Source: Daejeonia sp002484105 (lineage in GTDB: Bacteria > Bacteroidota > Bacteroidia > Flavobacteriales > Weeksellaceae). From it: a stretch of DNA of 64,000 bases. The notes beneath the pieces were generated by a model. It had not been told where the DNA came from and did no database searches. It saw nothing but the letters and a program-made list of their open reading frames with translations. The DNA lies in assembly GCF_051175565.1 (NCBI RefSeq), contig NZ_CP195105.1, forward strand, positions 1,054,001-1,118,000, written 5' to 3'. How positions within the stretch are numbered: the stretch's first letter is position 1; each line of letters starts with the position of its first letter. The position numbers and the translations under genes were made by a program. Positions 46,767 to 56,421 of this stretch are shown here, one piece after another.

Positions 46767-47339
46767 ATGATACATTTTACTGAACTGATTTCTTCTGTAC
46801 CCGGTATTACGGAAGAAGAAAAAGAACTCCACCTGAAACTGTTCAAAAAAGAGGTGGTGCCGCGCAAAACGATTATTACCGAAAAGGGAAAACCCGAACG
46901 TTTTCTTTCTTTTATAGAAGAAGGAATCCTGCGTTATTACCTTCTGGATGAAGAGCGCATGAAGGAAGTAACGTTTGCATTTTCATTTGCCGGGAGATTT
47001 TCAAGCGCCTACGATTCCTTTATCACGCAGCAGCCATGCAGGTATTCGGTGGAAACCATGAAGGAGACAGTTCTCTATCGGATTGATTATGATTCTGTAC
47101 AGGTATTATACACAGAAACTCGTATCGGAAACCATATCGGAAGGAAATCTGCCGAAAATCTTTTCCTTTCCAAGGCAGAGCGGGAGCTTTCCCTTCTTAC
47201 GCAGACTGCCGAAGAGCGGTATCTGGATCTTATGCATCGCCGCCCGGAAATTCTTGAACATATTCCGCTGAAATATATTGCCTCGTACATCGGCGTTACA
47301 CCACAGGCACTGAGCCGTATAAGGGCAAGGATTTATTAA
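46767..47339 (+). CDS. Crp/Fnr-family transcription regulator
   Basis: 190 aa. A cyclic-nucleotide-binding-like beta barrel covers residues ~15-120 (EEGILRYYLLDEERMKEVTFAF), then a C-terminal winged HTH (HIPLKYIASYIGVTPQALSRIRA). The cAMP-contacting residues of true Crp are not kept, as usual for this Bacteroidota subgroup. Target unknown. Preceded by a 144-bp AT-rich gap with likely promoter. Confidence 0.88.
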   Translation: MIHFTELISSVPGITEEEKELHLKLFKKEVVPRKTIITEKGKPERFLSFIEEGILRYYLLDEERMKEVTFAFSFAGRFSSAYDSFITQQPCRYSVETMKETVLYRIDYDSVQVLYTETRIGNHIGRKSAENLFLSKAERELSLLTQTAEERYLDLMHRRPEILEHIPLKYIASYIGVTPQALSRIRARIY

Positions 47340-47551
47340 CCCAGATTCAGTGTCCGGCTGCAGAATTTATTGCATATTTGCATAGAGAACATAAATGATG
47401 TCATAAATTGAATGTGAGATAGCCACCTACGTGCCTGTTTCACATTTTTTTTATAGACTTGTTGATTCCCGCACTGCTGTCTTCCGGCAAAAATCATTTC
47501 AGAAAAGGTTTTATATTTCTCCGTTAACATAAGATGCTTAAATTTACAGAG

Positions 47552-47959
47552 ATGAAAACCTTTTTTACAAAATACCTGTTTCTGTTTTTTCTGATACCTT
47601 TTCTGATAATCGTATCTGCTGTCCTTTTTGCAACAGGATCTGCAGATGTCGCAGATCTCACCATGCCCGTGGAAGAGACTTCTGCTGGATTTTTATGGGG
47701 CAGTGCGCTTTCCAATGGGCTTTTATTCTGGGCTACTGCATTGGTATATCTTGTTGTGTATCTGATAATGTTTCTTATCAGAAAGAAAACCGTTTTTAAA
47801 TGGTCGGCACTCCATTTTTTGATATATATTCTCAGTTTTGTCCTGCTGTCGGTGGATGCAGAAAATATACTGATTTTACCTTTTAATGTTGTCAGCATGG
47901 TCTTTTTTATATTAAACCTTTCCAAGAAATCCCATTCGGGTCTGTTACCTAAAATTTAA
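47552..47959 (+). CDS. hypothetical membrane protein
   Basis: 135 aa from the Met at 47552 (an upstream Met at 47534 is possible). There are four hydrophobic segments: YLFLFFLIPFLIIVSAVLFA, the region around LSNGLLFWATALVYLVVYLIM, HFLIYILSFVLLSV and LPFNVVSMVFFILNLS. No motif is recognised. It ends 4 bp before hutU but has its own start region, so co-transcription is possible. Confidence 0.75.
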   Translation: MKTFFTKYLFLFFLIPFLIIVSAVLFATGSADVADLTMPVEETSAGFLWGSALSNGLLFWATALVYLVVYLIMFLIRKKTVFKWSALHFLIYILSFVLLSVDAENILILPFNVVSMVFFILNLSKKSHSGLLPKI

Positions 47960-47963
47960 TAAC

Positions 47964-49952
47964 ATGACATTCCAGGAACAAATACAGCAGGGAATTCCGT
48001 CTGAGCTTCCCGAACCGAAAAAAATTGATGAAAAAATCAGTCATGCACCGCGCCGTCGTGATCTGTTGTCGGAAGAGGAGAAAAAACTGGCTTTGAGAAA
48101 TGCACTCCGATATTTTGATCCTGTATTTCACGCAGAACTTTTGCCGGAATTTCGTGCTGAACTGGAAAAATACGGACGCATCTATATGTACCGTTTTCGT
48201 CCCGATTATGATTTGTATGCCCGTCCTTTGGAAATGTATCCCGGAAAGTCGCTTCAGGCTAAAGCGATACAGATGATGATACAGAACAATCTGGATCCTG
48301 CAGTGGCACAACATCCACACGAACTGATCACTTATGGCGGCAACGGCGCCGTTTTCCAGAACTGGGCGCAGTATCTGCTGACCATGAAATATCTTTCGGA
48401 AATGACAGATGAGCAGACTCTTGTGATGTATTCCGGACATCCACTCGGGCTTTTCCCTTCACATAAAGAAGCACCGCGGGTGGTGGTAACCAATGGAATG
48501 GTAGTCCCCAACTATTCCCAACCGGAAGACTGGGAAAGATTTAATGCACTCGGCGTTTCACAGTATGGACAAATGACGGCAGGCAGTTATATGTACATCG
48601 GCCCGCAGGGAATTGTTCATGGAACCACCATCACTGTTCTGAATGCTTTCCGGAAAATTGGAAAATCTCCCAAAGGTGGACTTTTTGTGACTTCAGGTCT
48701 TGGCGGGATGTCCGGTGCTCAGCCTAAGGCCGGAAATATTGCCGGATGCATCACCGTCTGTGCAGAAATAAATCCGGAAGCCGCTTACAAGCGCTACAGC
48801 CAGGGTTGGGTGGACGAAATTGTTGAGGATCTTGAGGATCTTGTGTCCCGTGTCCGAAAAGCGCAGGAAGACATTGAAACCATTTCCCTGGCATATATCG
48901 GTAATGTTGTGGAGGTCTGGGAAAGATTTGCTGAAGCCGGCCTCCATGTGGATATCGGATCCGATCAGACGTCGCTTCATAATCCCTGGGCGGGCGGTTA
49001 TTATCCTGCAGGCATCAGTTTTGAAGATGCCAAAATAATGATGGCGGATCAGCCGGAGCTTTTCCGGAACAAAGTTCAGGAATCCCTCCGCAGGCAGGTA
49101 AAAGCCATCTGTCGGCATACGGAAATGGGTACCTATTTTTTTGATTATGGAAATGCTTTTCTGCTCGAAGCCTCAAGAGCAGGTGCCAGTGTCATGGCAG
49201 AACATCCCGTTTTGGGAAAGGAATTTAAGTTCCCGAGTTATGTTCAGGATATTATGGGCCCCATGTGTTTTGACTATGGGTTTGGGCCATTCCGCTGGGT
49301 ATGCGCAAGCGGAAAGCCTGCTGATCTTGAAAAGACAGATGCTCTGGCATGTGAAGTTCTCCAGAAGCTGATGGAAAATGCCCCGGAAGATATTCGCCAG
49401 CAGATGTCGGACAATATCCGGTGGATTGAGCATGCACAGGAAAACCAGCTTGTAGTAGGTTCGCAGGCTCGAATTCTCTATGCCGATGCGGAAGGAAGAA
49501 TGAAGATTGCAGAAGCCTTCAATACTGCGATTCGAAAGGGAGAGATGGGTCCGGTTGTTTTAGGAAGGGATCATCATGATGTGTCCGGTACAGATTCACC
49601 CTTCCGCGAGACATCTAATATCTATGACGGATCACGTTTTACGGCAGATATGGCGGTGCAAAATGTTATTGGCGACAGCTTCCGGGGCGCTACCTGGGTT
49701 TCTCTGCATAATGGTGGCGGAGTGGGGTGGGGTGAAGCGATCAACGGAGGATTCGGAATGTTGCTGGATGGTTCTCAGGAGGCGGACCGCAGGCTGAAAT
49801 CAATGCTTTTCTGGGATGTCAGTAATGGTATTGCCAGAAGAAGCTGGGCAAGAAACAGTGGCTCTGTCCTATCAATAGAACGTGCCATGAAAAAAGAATC
49901 CCTTTTGAAAGTGACTTTACCGAATATGGTGGACGATTCACTTTTTAATTAA
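47964..49952 (+). CDS. hutU: urocanate hydratase
   Basis: 662 aa. It converts urocanate to imidazolone propionate in histidine breakdown, using tightly bound NAD+. Conserved blocks: RIYMYRFRP, ELITYGGNGAVFQNWAQY, MYSGHPLGLFPSH, GLGGMSGAQPKAGNIAG (dinucleotide region, near 250) and the C-terminal SLHNGGGVGWGEAINGGFGM. At 662 aa it is longer than the ~555-aa common type but matches the long Bacteroidota form. The other hut genes are not next to it. Confidence 0.95.
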   Translation: MTFQEQIQQGIPSELPEPKKIDEKISHAPRRRDLLSEEEKKLALRNALRYFDPVFHAELLPEFRAELEKYGRIYMYRFRPDYDLYARPLEMYPGKSLQAKAIQMMIQNNLDPAVAQHPHELITYGGNGAVFQNWAQYLLTMKYLSEMTDEQTLVMYSGHPLGLFPSHKEAPRVVVTNGMVVPNYSQPEDWERFNALGVSQYGQMTAGSYMYIGPQGIVHGTTITVLNAFRKIGKSPKGGLFVTSGLGGMSGAQPKAGNIAGCITVCAEINPEAAYKRYSQGWVDEIVEDLEDLVSRVRKAQEDIETISLAYIGNVVEVWERFAEAGLHVDIGSDQTSLHNPWAGGYYPAGISFEDAKIMMADQPELFRNKVQESLRRQVKAICRHTEMGTYFFDYGNAFLLEASRAGASVMAEHPVLGKEFKFPSYVQDIMGPMCFDYGFGPFRWVCASGKPADLEKTDALACEVLQKLMENAPEDIRQQMSDNIRWIEHAQENQLVVGSQARILYADAEGRMKIAEAFNTAIRKGEMGPVVLGRDHHDVSGTDSPFRETSNIYDGSRFTADMAVQNVIGDSFRGATWVSLHNGGGVGWGEAINGGFGMLLDGSQEADRRLKSMLFWDVSNGIARRSWARNSGSVLSIERAMKKESLLKVTLPNMVDDSLFN

Positions 49953-50077
49953 AAGTATAAATTATGGGTTATTTTTGAATAAAATGATTTGTTTTGATGG
50001 GTATTAAGGTGTTTTAATGAATTTTGAAGCGATATTTTTTGTATATTGCAACGAACTAATAATCATTACCAATACCC

Positions 50078-50722
50078 ATGAATTACCAGCTTACTATTTT
50101 TGATGCCCCTATTTTTTATATGCAGGGAATCTCTGATATGTTGGTCAAAAATAATGTTTTTGCTTCTGTCAGTGTATTCCAGGTGCGCAGAGAGTTTCTC
50201 GACAGTTACGAGAAGAACCCTACAGAATTTGTGATGTACGGATCTTCACTCATCAGTATGTATGATGTTTTTGATCTGGTGGAAAGTGTTCGCGAGAGGA
50301 ATCCCCGCGTGAAAAATATTGTCGTTGGAAATTATTACGACATTTCGGATATACGGAAATTATACGAACGTGGCGTACAGTGCTACCTGGACCGTGATAC
50401 GGAAATTGCAGAATTTCTGGATGCGATCAAAATTCTTAAGCACGACAATATCTATGTTTGCAACAGTGCCAAGGAAAGGATGATTAATTATATCAGCCAT
50501 CAGCATCCGGCTACTACTGCAGGTTTGGAGCCGCTCACCAAACGCGAGATAGAAGTTATGAAACTCATCTGTGACGGATTCAGCAGCAAGATGATTTCGG
50601 AAAAACTGTTTATCAGCGTTAATACAGTAGAAACCCACCGAAAAAAAATCCTCATGAAACTGAATGTCAAAAATTCTATTGGAATTGTAAAATACGCAGT
50701 AGAAAACAATATGCTTGAATAA
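50078..50722 (+). CDS. LuxR/NarL-type response regulator with degenerate receiver
   Basis: 214 aa. The C-terminal GerE-type HTH is clear (PLTKREIEVMKLICDGFSSKMI, split; SVNTVETHRKKILMKLNVKN). The N-terminal ~130 residues have a receiver-like fold, but the usual phosphoacceptor Asp is replaced: FVMYGSSL stands where VVLMDI is expected. It may therefore act without phosphorylation. A conserved orphan regulator in flavobacteria. Followed by a strong terminator. Confidence 0.85.
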   Translation: MNYQLTIFDAPIFYMQGISDMLVKNNVFASVSVFQVRREFLDSYEKNPTEFVMYGSSLISMYDVFDLVESVRERNPRVKNIVVGNYYDISDIRKLYERGVQCYLDRDTEIAEFLDAIKILKHDNIYVCNSAKERMINYISHQHPATTAGLEPLTKREIEVMKLICDGFSSKMISEKLFISVNTVETHRKKILMKLNVKNSIGIVKYAVENNMLE

Positions 50723-50737
50723 GAAATCCTATCCAAC

Positions 50738-50770
50738 AAAAAAGCAACCTTCATATGAAGATTGCTTTTT
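50738..50770. terminator. bidirectional terminator between LuxR gene and tRNA-Leu
   Basis: AAAGCAA-C-CTTC (50740-50751) and GAAG-A-TTGCTTT (50757-50769) form a long stem with A/T tracts on both sides, fit for both converging transcripts. Confidence 0.85.
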
Positions 50771-50771
50771 G

Positions 50772-50853
50772 TGCCCGAGACTGGAGTCGAACCAGCACAC
50801 CACGAAGGCACTGCCACCTGAAGACAGCGTGTCTACCATTTCACCACTCGGGC
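50772..50853 (-). tRNA. tRNA-Leu (CAG)
   Basis: On the minus strand the acceptor GCCCGAG pairs with CTCGGGC and the discriminator is A. The D-arm GTGGTGAAATGGTAGACAC, anticodon stem CTGTC/GGCAG with loop TTCAGGT (CAG), class II variable arm and T-loop GGTTCGACTCC are seen. CCA is not encoded. Confidence 0.95.
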
Positions 50854-50958
50854 AGACTTTAGTGATGCAAATGTAGGTATATTTTGCAAACTGCAAAACA
50901 GTTTTTGCATAGGATTTAAGTGTCAGGACTTAAATTTCTGATTCTGAGAAATAAAAAT

Positions 50959-51411
50959 TTATTTTATTTTTCGGTGAAGGTAGCTGGAGTAGTCGGTAAC
51001 TTCCTTTTCATACTCGCTGTACATGTGTGGTGAGGTAATGACGAAATCTGCTGTAGAAGCATCACTTGCAATGACGATATTCCATACGACACACAGCCGC
51101 AGGAATGCTTTTACATCACTGTCGTGCGGCTGGGCCTCCATAGGATCCCAGAAGAATATAACGGCATCAATAATACCTTCAGCAATCATGGCGCCCAGTT
51201 GCTGGTCGCCACCGAGGGGACCGCTCAGTACGCGTTTTACTTCTACACCTACCTCCTCCTGGATCATTTTTCCTGTAGTTCCTGTAGCTACAAGATGATG
51301 TTGGGAAAGAATAAGCTTGTGCTTTTTTACCCATTGCATCAGTTCGTCTTTTTTGTGGTCGTGCGCCACCAGAGCGATGGTTTTCTTTACCGGTAAAATA
51401 CTTTTAGACAT
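50959..51411 (-). CDS. mgsA: methylglyoxal synthase
   Basis: 150 aa from the inner ATG (51411). Conserved IALVAHDHKKDEL, LVATGTTGKMI, RVLSGPLGGDQQLGAMI with the catalytic Asp, and IFFWDPMEAQPHDSDVKAFLR. It converts dihydroxyacetone phosphate to methylglyoxal, a bypass of lower glycolysis under phosphate limitation. It starts 4 bp before the stop of the GH92 gene upstream, so the two are likely one transcript. Confidence 0.95.
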   Translation of the reverse strand: MSKSILPVKKTIALVAHDHKKDELMQWVKKHKLILSQHHLVATGTTGKMIQEEVGVEVKRVLSGPLGGDQQLGAMIAEGIIDAVIFFWDPMEAQPHDSDVKAFLRLCVVWNIVIASDASTADFVITSPHMYSEYEKEVTDYSSYLHRKIK

Positions 51412-51415
51412 AATT

Positions 51416-53713
51416 TTATTTTTTAGGTTGCGCACTCATATAAAAGGTCAGGGTGCCGCCATTCATGATTTCCTGGTGTTTCAGGCTGTAATTTTTAAGA
51501 GGTTTTCCGTTGAGGTCCGCTTTCTCAACGTATATATTTTTGTCATTTTGGTTTACGGTATTGATGGTGAAGGTTTTGCCATTCTCCAGATGAAGAACTG
51601 CTTTTCTTACAGCCGGGCTGCCGATGGAATATTCGTCACTTCCCGGAGCTACGGGGTAGAATCCAAGGCTGCTGAAAATGTACCATGCGCTCATCTGTCC
51701 ACAGTCATCATTCCCTCCAAGTCCGTCGGGTCGTGCCTGATACTGCATTTTCAGGATGTGCCGTACCATTTTCTGGGTTTTCCAGGGCTGCCCCGCAAAA
51801 TTGTACAGATAGGCAACATGGTGTGCCGGCTCGTTTCCGTGAACATATCCACCGATAATTCCTTCACGTGTGATATCTTCAGTATCGGCGAAAAAGGCGT
51901 CAGGGAGATGCATACTGAACAGTTCGTCGAGTTTGGAAGAGAATTTTTTGTTTCCACCCATAGCTTCAATCAGTGCTTTCGGGTTTTGTGGCACAAAAAA
52001 GCTGTAGTTCCAGGAATTTCCTTCGATAAACCCCTGTCCGTGGGTGCTTTGCAAATCAAAATCTTTTTTGAAACTGCCATCCTCAAGTTTCGGACGCATG
52101 AAGCCTATGGAAGGATCAAATACATTTCTCCAGTTTCCGGAGCGCTTTATATATTTGTTATAAACATCGGTTTTCCCGAGTTTTTTTGCAATCTGAGCAA
52201 TAGCCCAGTCGTCGTAAGCATACTCAAGAGTATTGGATACGGAGGTTCCGTTTTTCTCTGCAGGGATATATCCGCGATCTGTATAATCTCCGATACCTTC
52301 ATAATTTCGTTTTTCAGAAGTTGCGATGCATGCGTTCAGCGCAGCTTCGGGATCACCAGTGTAATTGCCCTTGATGATAGCATCCGCGAGGACGGACACA
52401 CTGTGATAGCCACTCATGCACCAGTTTTCGTTGCCGTAATGGCTCCAGACGGGAAGCATTTTCATGGAAAACTGGTCGTAATGGGCCATCATGGATTTCA
52501 CCATATCATTATTGCGTGTGGGCTGTATAATGTTGAAGAAAGGATGCAGTGCACGGTATGTATCCCAGAGTGAAAATGTCGTATAGTGGGTAAAGCCTTC
52601 AGCCTTATGTATATTCTGATCAAGACCTTTGTATTCGCCGTTGGTGTCCATATACACGGTGGGATTGATAAAGGTATGATACATGGATGTGTAGAAATTG
52701 ACGAGATCGTCCTGACTATTGGTTTCTATATCGATTTTCCCCAGTTCGCGGTTCCATTCTTCCTGTGCCTGATTTCTGTATTTTGCAAAATTCCATTCCG
52801 GAGCTTCAGTGTTCAGGTTTTCCAGTGCATTGGCCTGGCTGACAGGAGATATCGCCATTTTGACCATGATTTTTTCCTGATCCTGTGTTTCGAAATCAAA
52901 GTGCATTCGGATTTTTTTTCCGGCCAGTTCTGGAAAATTTTCATTCATGTTCCATTTTCTCCAGAATCCGCGATAAGGCTGTTTCCCGTCAAAATCTTTA
53001 TTTCCGTATGATTTGAAGGGTTTTGAAAATTCCATGGCGAAATAAACCGTGCGTGTTCTTGCCCATCCGTTGGTCTGCCGGAAGCCGGTAATCAGATGAT
53101 CATTCACCACGCGGACGTATGTCCACACATTTTTATCCTCATAATTATAGATACCATACATCAGATCAAGGATAATATGTGCGTCATCCGATTTGGGAAA
53201 AGTATACTGATGTATGCCTACGCGTGGGGTGGCGGTAAGTTCTGCCAGAATATCATGGTCAGTGAGTTTCACTTTGTAATATCCTGCTTCTGCTGTTTCC
53301 TGGTCATGGGAAAACCGCGAGCGGAAACCGGTTTCCGGATGCTCTGCCGTTCCGGGATTCATCTGAAGTTTTCCCACAGTGGGCATCACGAGGAAATCGC
53401 CGAGATCGGAATGTCCTGTTCCACTGAAATGGGTATGGCTAAAGCCTACAATGGTTTTGTCTTCGTAGCGATAGCCGGCGCAGTACTTGTAGACGTCGGG
53501 ATTATATTTTCCGTTGATCTCATACGACAGTGTATCGGTTTCGGGACTCAGTTGTACAGCTCCAAAAGGAACTGTAGCACCGGGATAGGTATGCCCCATT
53601 TTTTCGGTTCCGATAATCGGATGTACATATTGCGCAGGATTATGAACTTTCTGTGCATTGGAAATACTACTCATCATCGTTAAGGTAAGAAAGAAGGCTT
53701 TTTTCAGCGACAT
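51416..53713 (-). CDS. GH92-family alpha-mannosidase, secreted
   Basis: 765 aa with a signal peptide (MSLKKAFFLTLTMMSSISNA). GH92 blocks: VHPIIGTEKMGHTYPGATVP, FSHTHFSGTG near 105, NPTVYMDTNGEYKGLD, TTFSLWDTYRALHP near 390 and GNDDCGQMSAWYIFSSLGFYP near 660. GH92 enzymes are Ca2+-dependent exo-alpha-mannosidases. It would act in the periplasm or outside on alpha-mannosides, e.g. from glycans. No SusC/D pair nearby. Confidence 0.93.
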   Translation of the reverse strand: MSLKKAFFLTLTMMSSISNAQKVHNPAQYVHPIIGTEKMGHTYPGATVPFGAVQLSPETDTLSYEINGKYNPDVYKYCAGYRYEDKTIVGFSHTHFSGTGHSDLGDFLVMPTVGKLQMNPGTAEHPETGFRSRFSHDQETAEAGYYKVKLTDHDILAELTATPRVGIHQYTFPKSDDAHIILDLMYGIYNYEDKNVWTYVRVVNDHLITGFRQTNGWARTRTVYFAMEFSKPFKSYGNKDFDGKQPYRGFWRKWNMNENFPELAGKKIRMHFDFETQDQEKIMVKMAISPVSQANALENLNTEAPEWNFAKYRNQAQEEWNRELGKIDIETNSQDDLVNFYTSMYHTFINPTVYMDTNGEYKGLDQNIHKAEGFTHYTTFSLWDTYRALHPFFNIIQPTRNNDMVKSMMAHYDQFSMKMLPVWSHYGNENWCMSGYHSVSVLADAIIKGNYTGDPEAALNACIATSEKRNYEGIGDYTDRGYIPAEKNGTSVSNTLEYAYDDWAIAQIAKKLGKTDVYNKYIKRSGNWRNVFDPSIGFMRPKLEDGSFKKDFDLQSTHGQGFIEGNSWNYSFFVPQNPKALIEAMGGNKKFSSKLDELFSMHLPDAFFADTEDITREGIIGGYVHGNEPAHHVAYLYNFAGQPWKTQKMVRHILKMQYQARPDGLGGNDDCGQMSAWYIFSSLGFYPVAPGSDEYSIGSPAVRKAVLHLENGKTFTINTVNQNDKNIYVEKADLNGKPLKNYSLKHQEIMNGGTLTFYMSAQPKK

Positions 53714-53829
53714 TGATTTTGAAATTTACGGACTAAATTAGGGAAAATTTAGCTTTCCAGAATTAGAATTGGCGGATATTTATGTGATATTCTCACGATA
53801 ATCAGTATATTTGGTTCAAAAGTAATATT

Positions 53830-54174
53830 ATGAATCTGATTATCCGTCTGCTGATTACTGCAATATCAGCTTTTTGTCTTGCCAAATACCTGAATATCGG
53901 CGTTCACATTGACGACTTTACTTCGGCGCTGGTTTTTGCTGTGGTTCTCGGCATCCTCAATGCTATTCTGAAACCACTTCTCAGTTTTATCGGGCTTCCG
54001 CTTACGGTAATGACACTGGGGCTTTTTTCGCTTGTGATCAATGCCGTTGTGGTGATGGTTGCAGCTTATTTTGTCAAGGGAATGGAAGTAGAAGGCTTCT
54101 GGTGGGCGATGCTGTTCAGTATCGTATTGTCGTTTATTACCTCTGTTCTCAGCGGGCTGCTGACTTCCGACTGA
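53830..54174 (+). CDS. phage-holin-4/DUF360-type membrane protein
   Basis: 114 aa with four hydrophobic helices (LIIRLLITAISAFCLAKYL, ALVFAVVLGILNAILKPLL, LTVMTLGLFSLVINAVVVMV and FWWAMLFSIVLSFITSVLSG). It matches the small Phage_holin_4 membrane family found across bacteria, where no holin role is established. A single gene closed by a terminator at 54199. Confidence 0.88.
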   Translation: MNLIIRLLITAISAFCLAKYLNIGVHIDDFTSALVFAVVLGILNAILKPLLSFIGLPLTVMTLGLFSLVINAVVVMVAAYFVKGMEVEGFWWAMLFSIVLSFITSVLSGLLTSD

Positions 54175-54198
54175 CGGGATTTAAACATTAAAAAAAAC

Positions 54199-54231
54199 AA
54201 GATCTCCTGTGCGGTTTGCAGGAGGTCTTTT
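54199..54231 (+). terminator. terminator
   Basis: AAGATCTCCTG (54199-54209) and CAGGAGGTCTT (54219-54229) pair with one mismatch, followed by TTTTATAT. Confidence 0.8.
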
Positions 54232-54279
54232 ATATTTGCACAAAAGTAGAACAAAACCAGAAGTTTTAACAAACAATTC

Positions 54280-56277
54280 ATGAAACTGAAACATACGATC
54301 GTTGCTCTCGCAGCCCCATTTCTAATGAATGCACAACATGTTATGACACCGGAGATGCTCTGGACACTGAAGAAAATGTCCGTCCAGGTCGTTGCTCCTG
54401 ACCAGGCAAAACTGATGTACAGTGTCAGCCAGGTCAATTTGAAAACAGAAAAAACCAAAACGGACGCTTTTATCCTAAATCTGGACAACGGACACGCACA
54501 GCCCTTTGATCTTGGAAAAAAATCTCTTGTGCAATGGGACAAAAATGGAATTTATGCACAGGAAAAAGACCAGATTTTTGTCTCCAGAGACGGCGGTAAG
54601 ACCTGGAATGATTTTTATAAACTTGACAATGCAGATTATCTGAAAATTTCTCCTGACGGGAAGAAAATTGCGTTCAGCAGGGAAGTGCAGGTAGATACTG
54701 TCCTGGCAAAAGACAGGTTTGGAGACACCCCAAAAAGTACCGGACAGATCTATACCGACCTGAACCACCGTCACTGGGATTATTATAATGAAGGCAAATA
54801 CAACCATGTTTTTGTGGTAGATATTACTGAGGATCCTTCCCACGCGAAAGATCTGCTCGAAGGGAAAAAATGGGACAGTCCGCAACGTCCCTTTGGGGGA
54901 AGTGAGGATTTCGTATGGAGTCCCGATTCTTCCCAGCTGCTGTACGTCACAAAACCGCTCAGCGGTGCAGCGTATACTCAGTCTACCAACACCGATATTT
55001 TTGCATATGATCTGGCATCCCGGACAGTGAAAAATCTCACGGAAAACAATAAAGGTTATGATGTGGCTCCGAAATTCAGTCCGGACGGGAGATTTCTGCT
55101 GTGGAACAGCATGGCCACCGATGGATACGAAGCGGATAAAAACGACATCAAAATCATGGAATGGACATCCGGTAAAATCAGTAATCTGACGGCAGGCTGG
55201 GACGAAAGTCTGAGCGGAAGTACGTTCTGGTCTTCAGATTCCCAAACCATTTATTTTACATCGGCGTGGCGCGGTACACAGCAGTTGTTTTCTTTGGATA
55301 TCAAATCGAAAAAAATCCGCAAAATCACGGACGGAATCTTTGATGTAAATGATGTTTTTGCCCAACAAAACCAGCAACTTATTGTCTCACGCACTGATAT
55401 TAATCATAACGCTGATCTGTATGCTGTGGACCTGAAGAACGGGAAATTGAAGCCAGTTACCGAGGTCAACAAAGCAGCTTATGAACAGTTGACTTTCGGG
55501 AAATCGGAACTGAAAATGGTAAAGACTACAGACGGAAAAGAAATGGGCGTATGGTTTCACTATCCGCCGGATTTTGATCCGAATAAAAAATATCCGACGC
55601 TGCTGTACTGTCAGGGCGGTCCCCAGAGTGCACTGACGCAATTCTTTTCTGTACGCTGGAATTTTGCGCTGATGGCTGCCAACGGCTACATTGTTGTAGC
55701 TCCCAACCGGCGGGGTATGCCGGGATGGGGCGTAAAATGGAATGCTGATATTTCCAAAGACTGGGGCGGGCAACCGATGCGCGATTATCTCGCAGCAGCA
55801 GACTACGCCAAAACGCTTCCGTATGTGGACGGCGACAGAATGGGTGCCGTAGGTGCAAGCTACGGCGGATACAGTGTTTTTATGCTTGCAGGGATTCATC
55901 AGAATCGTTTTAAAACCTTTATTGCGCATGACGGTTTGTTTGATATGAAATCCTGGTATCTGACCACGGAAGAACTCTGGTTTGCCAACTGGGATCTGGG
56001 AGGCTCACCGTATGACAACCCGGTGCCCAAGTCTTACACGGAATTTAACCCAAGCAATTTTGTGAATAACTGGAACAAACCGATGATGATTATTCAAGGT
56101 GGAATTGATTATCGGGTACCTTACGAACAGGGACAGGAAGCTTTTCAGGCTGCAAAACTCAAAGGTCTGAAAGCCAAATTCCTCTATTTTCCGAACGAAA
56201 ATCACTGGGTGCTGCATCCGCAGAACGGATTGGTATGGCAACGCGAATTTTTCAGCTGGCTGAAAGAAACACTTTAA
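54280..56277 (+). CDS. S9-family prolyl oligopeptidase-like peptidase
   Basis: 665 aa with a signal peptide (MKLKHTIVALAAPFLMNA). The N-terminal ~400 residues form a WD40-like beta-propeller (repeats such as FSPDGRFLLWNS and VWSPDSSQLLYVT). The C-terminal alpha/beta hydrolase has Ser in GASYGGYS near 527, Asp in GGIDYRVP near 610 and His in NENHWVL near 642. It probably cleaves di- or tripeptides in the periplasm. It precedes three peptide transporter genes, consistent with peptide use. Confidence 0.93.
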   Translation: MKLKHTIVALAAPFLMNAQHVMTPEMLWTLKKMSVQVVAPDQAKLMYSVSQVNLKTEKTKTDAFILNLDNGHAQPFDLGKKSLVQWDKNGIYAQEKDQIFVSRDGGKTWNDFYKLDNADYLKISPDGKKIAFSREVQVDTVLAKDRFGDTPKSTGQIYTDLNHRHWDYYNEGKYNHVFVVDITEDPSHAKDLLEGKKWDSPQRPFGGSEDFVWSPDSSQLLYVTKPLSGAAYTQSTNTDIFAYDLASRTVKNLTENNKGYDVAPKFSPDGRFLLWNSMATDGYEADKNDIKIMEWTSGKISNLTAGWDESLSGSTFWSSDSQTIYFTSAWRGTQQLFSLDIKSKKIRKITDGIFDVNDVFAQQNQQLIVSRTDINHNADLYAVDLKNGKLKPVTEVNKAAYEQLTFGKSELKMVKTTDGKEMGVWFHYPPDFDPNKKYPTLLYCQGGPQSALTQFFSVRWNFALMAANGYIVVAPNRRGMPGWGVKWNADISKDWGGQPMRDYLAAADYAKTLPYVDGDRMGAVGASYGGYSVFMLAGIHQNRFKTFIAHDGLFDMKSWYLTTEELWFANWDLGGSPYDNPVPKSYTEFNPSNFVNNWNKPMMIIQGGIDYRVPYEQGQEAFQAAKLKGLKAKFLYFPNENHWVLHPQNGLVWQREFFSWLKETL

Positions 56278-56308
56278 GCTCCCCTGAATGTCGAATTGAT
56301 AATAATTG

Positions 56309-56336
56309 AACCCGCAGACTTTTTCTGTGGGTTTTT
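56309..56336 (+). terminator. terminator after the peptidase gene
   Basis: AACCC-G-CAGA and TCTG-T-GGGTT pair around a 5-base loop, followed by T residues. Confidence 0.8.
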
Positions 56337-56421
56337 GTTATTTAAAACAGGATTATAATGTTCAGATAAACATAAAAAATTATATTTGTGCAGTTTTAGA
56401 CAAATTTTTAACAGAGAATAT

